Below, piece by piece: positions 60,763-64,000 of a DNA stretch of 64,000 bases. Numbering within the stretch: the first letter of the stretch is position 1; each line of letters starts with the position of its first letter. The DNA comes from a candidate division KSB3 bacterium (GTDB lineage: Bacteria > Moduliflexota > Moduliflexia > Moduliflexales > Moduliflexaceae). A program made the position numbers and the translations under genes. The DNA lies in the NCBI GenBank assembly GCA_002748425.1, contig PDSJ01000017.1, positions 62,001 to 126,000 of the forward strand. Direction: 5' to 3'. The notes beneath the pieces are model-generated. The model made no database searches. It was not told where the DNA came from and saw only the letters and a list, made by a program, of their open reading frames with translations.

Positions 60763-62036
60763 TCCTTGTGTTATGTCTCTGGCTCATCCTGCTTTTAGGG
60801 GGAACCCCTCTGTATATCAGTTTAGGCATTGCCTCGATCATGTATATTTTCAGCCAGGGGCTTCAGCCCTTGATAATTCCTCAGAAAGTTGCGATGGCGG
60901 CAGATTCTTTTCCGCTGCTTGCAGCCCCGTTTTTTATTTTGATGGGCAACATTATGAATCATTCCGGGGTCACGCAGCGAATTTTTCGATTCTCAACGAC
61001 GCTGGTTGGCTGGATTCGAGGCGGCCTGGGCCATGCGAATATCATTGCCAGTCTGATTTTTGCTGGGATGAGTGGAGCGGCCGTTGCAGACGCTGGAGGG
61101 CTGGGGACGATCGAAATAGAGGCTATGCGTAACGCTGGCTATGATGATGACTTTTCCTGTGCGATTACGGCAGCTTCTTCGACCGTAGGCCCTATTATTC
61201 CTCCAAGTCTTCCGATGGTCATTTTGGGGGTAAGCGCCTCAACCTCGATCGGTGGTCTCTTTATCGGCGGAATTCTTCCAGGACTGTTGATGGCGGGATC
61301 GCTTATGCTGCTGGTGCATTTCCTGGCGAAAAAACGCGGCTATCCCAAAGGAAAATTTCCAAGCGTGCGAGGAGTATGGCAGAGTTTTCTCTCTGCATTT
61401 TGGGCCTTGTTGGCACCGTTGATCTTATTGTTCGGAATTTTGTCCGGTATGTTCACGCCGACTGAGGCGGCTGTTGTGGCGGCATTATATGCATTGATCC
61501 TCGGGATATTCGTCTATAAAGAGTTCCGAATCAGCGATCTCCCTCAAATGATTATCACGACAGTGGAAACAAGCGGCGTAGTGATGGCGTTAGTGATGAC
61601 GGCGGTGTTATTCGGCTGGAACTTGACCGTCGGACAGCTTCCGCAACGTCTCGGAAAGATGCTGATGGGCCTCTCGGACAATCCGATCGTCATCTTGCTC
61701 ATCATCAATCTCTTCTTATTGTTTGTCGGTTGTTTTATGGAAGCTATTGCAGCGATGATTATTCTGATTCCGGTCTTCCTGCCGGTGATTGATGCTTTGG
61801 GAATCAATCATATTCAATTCGGCTTGATCATGATCCTCAATCTGATGATCGGGACGATTACCCCTCCTGTCGGGGTGGTGCTGGGGGTCACTGCCAATAT
61901 CGCCCATGTCCCTTTTGAGCGCGTGACCAGAGCGACTCTTCCGTTTCTGCTGCCCTTGCTGATCGTATTGCTGCTCATCACAGTCATCCCGGAACTCACC
62001 ACATTTTTACCGAACGTGTTGATGGGGATCAAGTAA
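60759..62036 (+). CDS. dctM: TRAP transporter 2 large permease DctM
   Basis: The 425-aa, 12-span subunit starts at the ATG at 60759, which follows GGAGGT and overlaps the dctQ stop (ATGA). Segments include LGGTPLYISLGIASIMYIFS, FILMGNIMNHSGVTQRIFRF, RGGLGHANIIASLIFAGMSG, IPPSLPMVILGVSASTSIGG, GMFTPTEAAVVAALYAL and TPPVGVVLGVTANIAHVPFE. A longer frame from 60393 runs through dctQ out of phase and is an artefact. Confidence 0.94.
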   Translation: MILVLCLWLILLLGGTPLYISLGIASIMYIFSQGLQPLIIPQKVAMAADSFPLLAAPFFILMGNIMNHSGVTQRIFRFSTTLVGWIRGGLGHANIIASLIFAGMSGAAVADAGGLGTIEIEAMRNAGYDDDFSCAITAASSTVGPIIPPSLPMVILGVSASTSIGGLFIGGILPGLLMAGSLMLLVHFLAKKRGYPKGKFPSVRGVWQSFLSAFWALLAPLILLFGILSGMFTPTEAAVVAALYALILGIFVYKEFRISDLPQMIITTVETSGVVMALVMTAVLFGWNLTVGQLPQRLGKMLMGLSDNPIVILLIINLFLLFVGCFMEAIAAMIILIPVFLPVIDALGINHIQFGLIMILNLMIGTITPPVGVVLGVTANIAHVPFERVTRATLPFLLPLLIVLLLITVIPELTTFLPNVLMGIK

Positions 62037-62125
62037 GGTGATCGAGAATACGCTCTTTGCGGCTTCTTGTGACAGGTTTGCGGGGGATCGATCCGCTCCC
62101 CTCCCCTGCCTGGGAACAAAGATTC

Positions 62126-62992
62126 TCAGGGCCGGTGATCACCATGATCACCCTGAAAATAGCGCTTCAGCTCGATGTTGAACCCACCGTCCAGCGCGAT
62201 CAGCTCTCCGGTGACATAATTATCCGTCAGTAGATACAGTACTGCCGGCGTTACGGCAGCAGGATCGACAAAGGACGGTTTTAAATGGGTTTTTGCTTCA
62301 ACATCAGCTTTGATGTGCGGAAAGCGGTCGTAAAATTTGCGCGGCCCGGCCGTATTGGCAAAACCAGGAGCAATTCCATTTACTCGAATGTTTTTCGGTC
62401 CCAGGATCGCGGCCAGACTTTGCATGACGGAAAGTGCGGCTCGTTTTGCGGCAGCATAGGCCAGCAGATCGTCACGCAGCGGGCAGAGCGATGCTTCAGA
62501 AAGTGTGACGACAATGGCCCCGGAATCTGGACGGTGTCCCAGCGCATCGGCTTTGACAGCCTCATAGCGGGGAGCCATCACTTTTGCCGCCGCCTGAACC
62601 AGCGTCGCCAGCGCGATCGGAAAGACTTCGAATTGCGTCCGAAAGCTTTTCACGAGCTTTTCCGGTGAGAGCTCCAGAAAGGGTTCTTCGAAACGAATAG
62701 CAAAACCGGCATTGGCAATGACAAAATCAAGGGTCCCGAAACGCTCAATCGTTTGAGCCACGATCTCTTCGGATGCCCCTTGCGTCATAATATCTTTGGT
62801 ATAATATTCGAACTCTCCTTTCCCAACGGCCTCTAGTTCTACGCGAGCTTCTTCGGAAAGTTGATCCACTGAGAACACCGCGATCTTTGCCCCTCGAGCG
62901 AGCAAAGCCCGCGTGATTGCATAGCCGAAACCACTTGTTCCGCCTGTGAGAATCCCGACTTTCCCTGACAAGGATGATTGAAACTTATTCAT
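62126..62992 (-). CDS. Short-chain dehydrogenase/reductase
   Basis: This NAD(P)-dependent oxidoreductase has 288 aa. It has a TGGTSGFG cofactor motif (17-24), NAG (94-96), a Ser region VVTLSEAS, the catalytic Tyr179-x-x-x-Lys183, and the C-terminal ELIALDGGFN typical of classical SDRs. The last residues QGDHGDHRP come from a small palindrome (GGTGATCACCATGATCACC, 62135-62153). It lies just after the split transketolase gene on the minus strand and convergent to TRAP operon 2. A role in catabolism of a sugar or sugar acid is likely; the substrate is unknown. Confidence 0.9.
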   Translation of the reverse strand: MNKFQSSLSGKVGILTGGTSGFGYAITRALLARGAKIAVFSVDQLSEEARVELEAVGKGEFEYYTKDIMTQGASEEIVAQTIERFGTLDFVIANAGFAIRFEEPFLELSPEKLVKSFRTQFEVFPIALATLVQAAAKVMAPRYEAVKADALGHRPDSGAIVVTLSEASLCPLRDDLLAYAAAKRAALSVMQSLAAILGPKNIRVNGIAPGFANTAGPRKFYDRFPHIKADVEAKTHLKPSFVDPAAVTPAVLYLLTDNYVTGELIALDGGFNIELKRYFQGDHGDHRP

Positions 62993-63060
62993 AAGTGTTG
63001 AAGACCGGCAAGAGCGGAAGAAAACACGCGCACGCTCTCAGTCATGTTGTTTCAGATGCG

Positions 63061-63999
63061 TTATATGAGTGCCGACACGTCTTTGACGGCAGCCACAATT
63101 GCTTCTTTCGTCAAACCGTACTCGGCGAGGAGCTCATGATACTCCTTTGCTGATTGTCCGAACACATCCCGGACTCCCACGGGAACAATGGGGATTTTCG
63201 TCCGCAGTAATGATTCAGCGATCGCCGACCCCATCCCGCCGTGAATGTTATGTTCTTCTACCGTGACAACGGCGCCGGTTTTTTCTGCCAGTGCAGTGAT
63301 CGCGCACGTGTTCATCGGTTTAATGCTGCCGATATTGACCACTTCGGCCGAAATCCCCTCTTGTGTCAAGATTTCTGCAGCTTGTAAGGCTACAGCAACC
63401 ATCTGACCGGTTCCGAAAATCGTGACATCGGTGCCGGGCTGTATAACTGTCGGTTCCCCCAGCTTGAATTGATAGTGCGCGTCAACAATCAGAGGAGTCT
63501 CTCCACGATCGAGACGGAGATAGACTGGCCCGTGATGTTCGACCATGAATCTGACCATCGCGCGGGTTTCGATCTCATCAACCGGTGACAGCACGATCAT
63601 GTTTGGCAGCGCACACATCAACGCCAGATCTTCAATACTTTGATGCGTGGCTCCGTCTCCAAAATCCGAGAAGCCTGAGCTTGAACCGCAGATTTTAACA
63701 TTGTTGGCCGGATACGCAACGGACTGTCTGATCTGATCGAAGGCCCTGCCGGTCAGGAAGACGGCAAAGGAATTCACAAAAGGAATCTTGCCTTTTAAGG
63801 CCATGCCGGCCGCTGTGGCGACCATATTTTGTTCGGCGATGCTCATTTCAAAGAATCGTTCCGGAAAATGTTTTTCGATCAGACAGCTCATTGTCGATTT
63901 ACTGAGGTCGGCATCCAATGATACAATGTCCTGATTCGTTTTTGCCAGTTCCAATACTTCTTCTCCGTAAGCGATACGCGGGGCTTTTCCTGATTTCAT
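63061..63999 (-). CDS. Transketolase, C-terminal subunit (split type)
   Basis: This is the pyrimidine-binding half of a two-gene transketolase. The 312-aa protein has RIAYGEEVLELAKTN, the catalytic Glu56 in FFEMSIAEQNMVATAAGMAL, FVNSFAVFLTGRAFDQIRQS, THQSIEDLALMCALPNMIVL and GPVYLRLDRGETP. The ATG at 63999 fits the family start, so the gene is complete. The thiamine-diphosphate-binding N-terminal half should lie beyond the right edge. Split transketolases with an SDR and a TRAP importer occur in clusters for unusual sugars. The 68-bp gap to the SDR suggests one operon. Confidence 0.93.
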   Translation of the reverse strand: MKSGKAPRIAYGEEVLELAKTNQDIVSLDADLSKSTMSCLIEKHFPERFFEMSIAEQNMVATAAGMALKGKIPFVNSFAVFLTGRAFDQIRQSVAYPANNVKICGSSSGFSDFGDGATHQSIEDLALMCALPNMIVLSPVDEIETRAMVRFMVEHHGPVYLRLDRGETPLIVDAHYQFKLGEPTVIQPGTDVTIFGTGQMVAVALQAAEILTQEGISAEVVNIGSIKPMNTCAITALAEKTGAVVTVEEHNIHGGMGSAIAESLLRTKIPIVPVGVRDVFGQSAKEYHELLAEYGLTKEAIVAAVKDVSALI

Positions 64000-64000
64000 A

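Noticed and set aside
62135..62153. GGTGATCACCATGATCACC palindrome as an operator or terminator
   Set aside because: It lies inside the last codons of the SDR gene and encodes a GDHGDH repeat; no T-tract follows.

Overview
The window looks like a chromosomal segment of a free-living, Gram-negative, probably anaerobic or facultative bacterium. The signs are a lipoprotein lytic transglycosylase, a periplasmic adaptor, type IV pilus retraction ATPases, two TRAP transporters and an Na+-NQR-type respiratory complex. Base composition and gene style are even throughout, and I see no prophage, insertion sequence, CRISPR array or rRNA. The gene set does not match one familiar model phylum. A deep lineage such as Desulfobacterota or a candidate phylum is plausible, but this is a guess from gene content and not a placement.

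Layout. 1-3923 (minus): spermidine/putrescine ABC operon potABCD, with potD running off the left edge. 4166-6172 (minus): UvrD/PcrA-type helicase. 6270-6625 (minus): a decayed higBA toxin-antitoxin pair just 3' of a tRNA-Arg(CCG). 6769-8279 (minus): a redox/sulfur operon with an ArsR repressor of the BigR/SqrR persulfide-sensor type, an FmdB-like zinc ribbon, a possible 40-aa Cys protein, a 52-aa membrane protein with an in-frame UGA and a bacterial SECIS-like hairpin (probable selenoprotein), and thioredoxin 2. 8557-13452 (plus): nqrBCDEF without nqrA, plus a 157-aa protein of unknown function. 13851-15467: a large protein with an embedded HPr-like domain. 15651-24829 (plus): a partial division/cell-wall cluster (rsmH, ftsL-like, ftsI, hydrolase, membrane-anchored MurF-like ligase, ddl, mraY, ftsW). 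24826-33122: rhomboid protease, chemoreceptor, XPB-N-like protein, MltD-like transglycosylase and two DUF507 proteins. 33634-36634 (minus): TRAP transporter 1. 36858-43059 (plus): mfd, L-serine dehydratase and a split YeeE/YedE sulfur transporter. 43171-45276 (minus): membrane-fusion protein and ferritin. 45643-55101 (plus): pilT, pilU, DUF4384 protein, CHASE2 adenylate cyclase, dnaB and two CorC/HlyC paralogues. 55137-58922: divergent phosphoglycosyl transferase, glucuronokinase-like GHMP kinase and GalU-type uridylyltransferase. 59213-63999: TRAP transporter 2, an SDR and the C-terminal half of a split transketolase.

How the parts fit. The most notable signal is the 7-8 kb sulfur/selenium locus. 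The ArsR protein carries cysteines at positions 27 and 93, with the 66-residue spacing of the BigR/SqrR dithiol sensors. Its promoter and the distant yeeE promoter (41.8 kb) share a near-identical 14-nt AT-rich motif inside or next to the -35/-10 elements. This suggests one persulfide-responsive regulon that includes a sulfur (or selenium) importer, thioredoxin 2 and a small membrane selenoprotein that I do not recognise as a named family. Other points to check are an NQR complex without nqrA, an HPr domain inside a 538-aa protein, a membrane-anchored MurF homologue beside a hydrolase, and a kinase/uridylyltransferase pair that resembles the plant route to UDP-glucuronate.

Limits. All calls come from reading the sequence and its translations. 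No database search or structure prediction was run. Promoters and terminators are matches by eye. Gene starts were moved from the longest reading frame where a Shine-Dalgarno sequence, a signal peptide or family length favoured an internal start.
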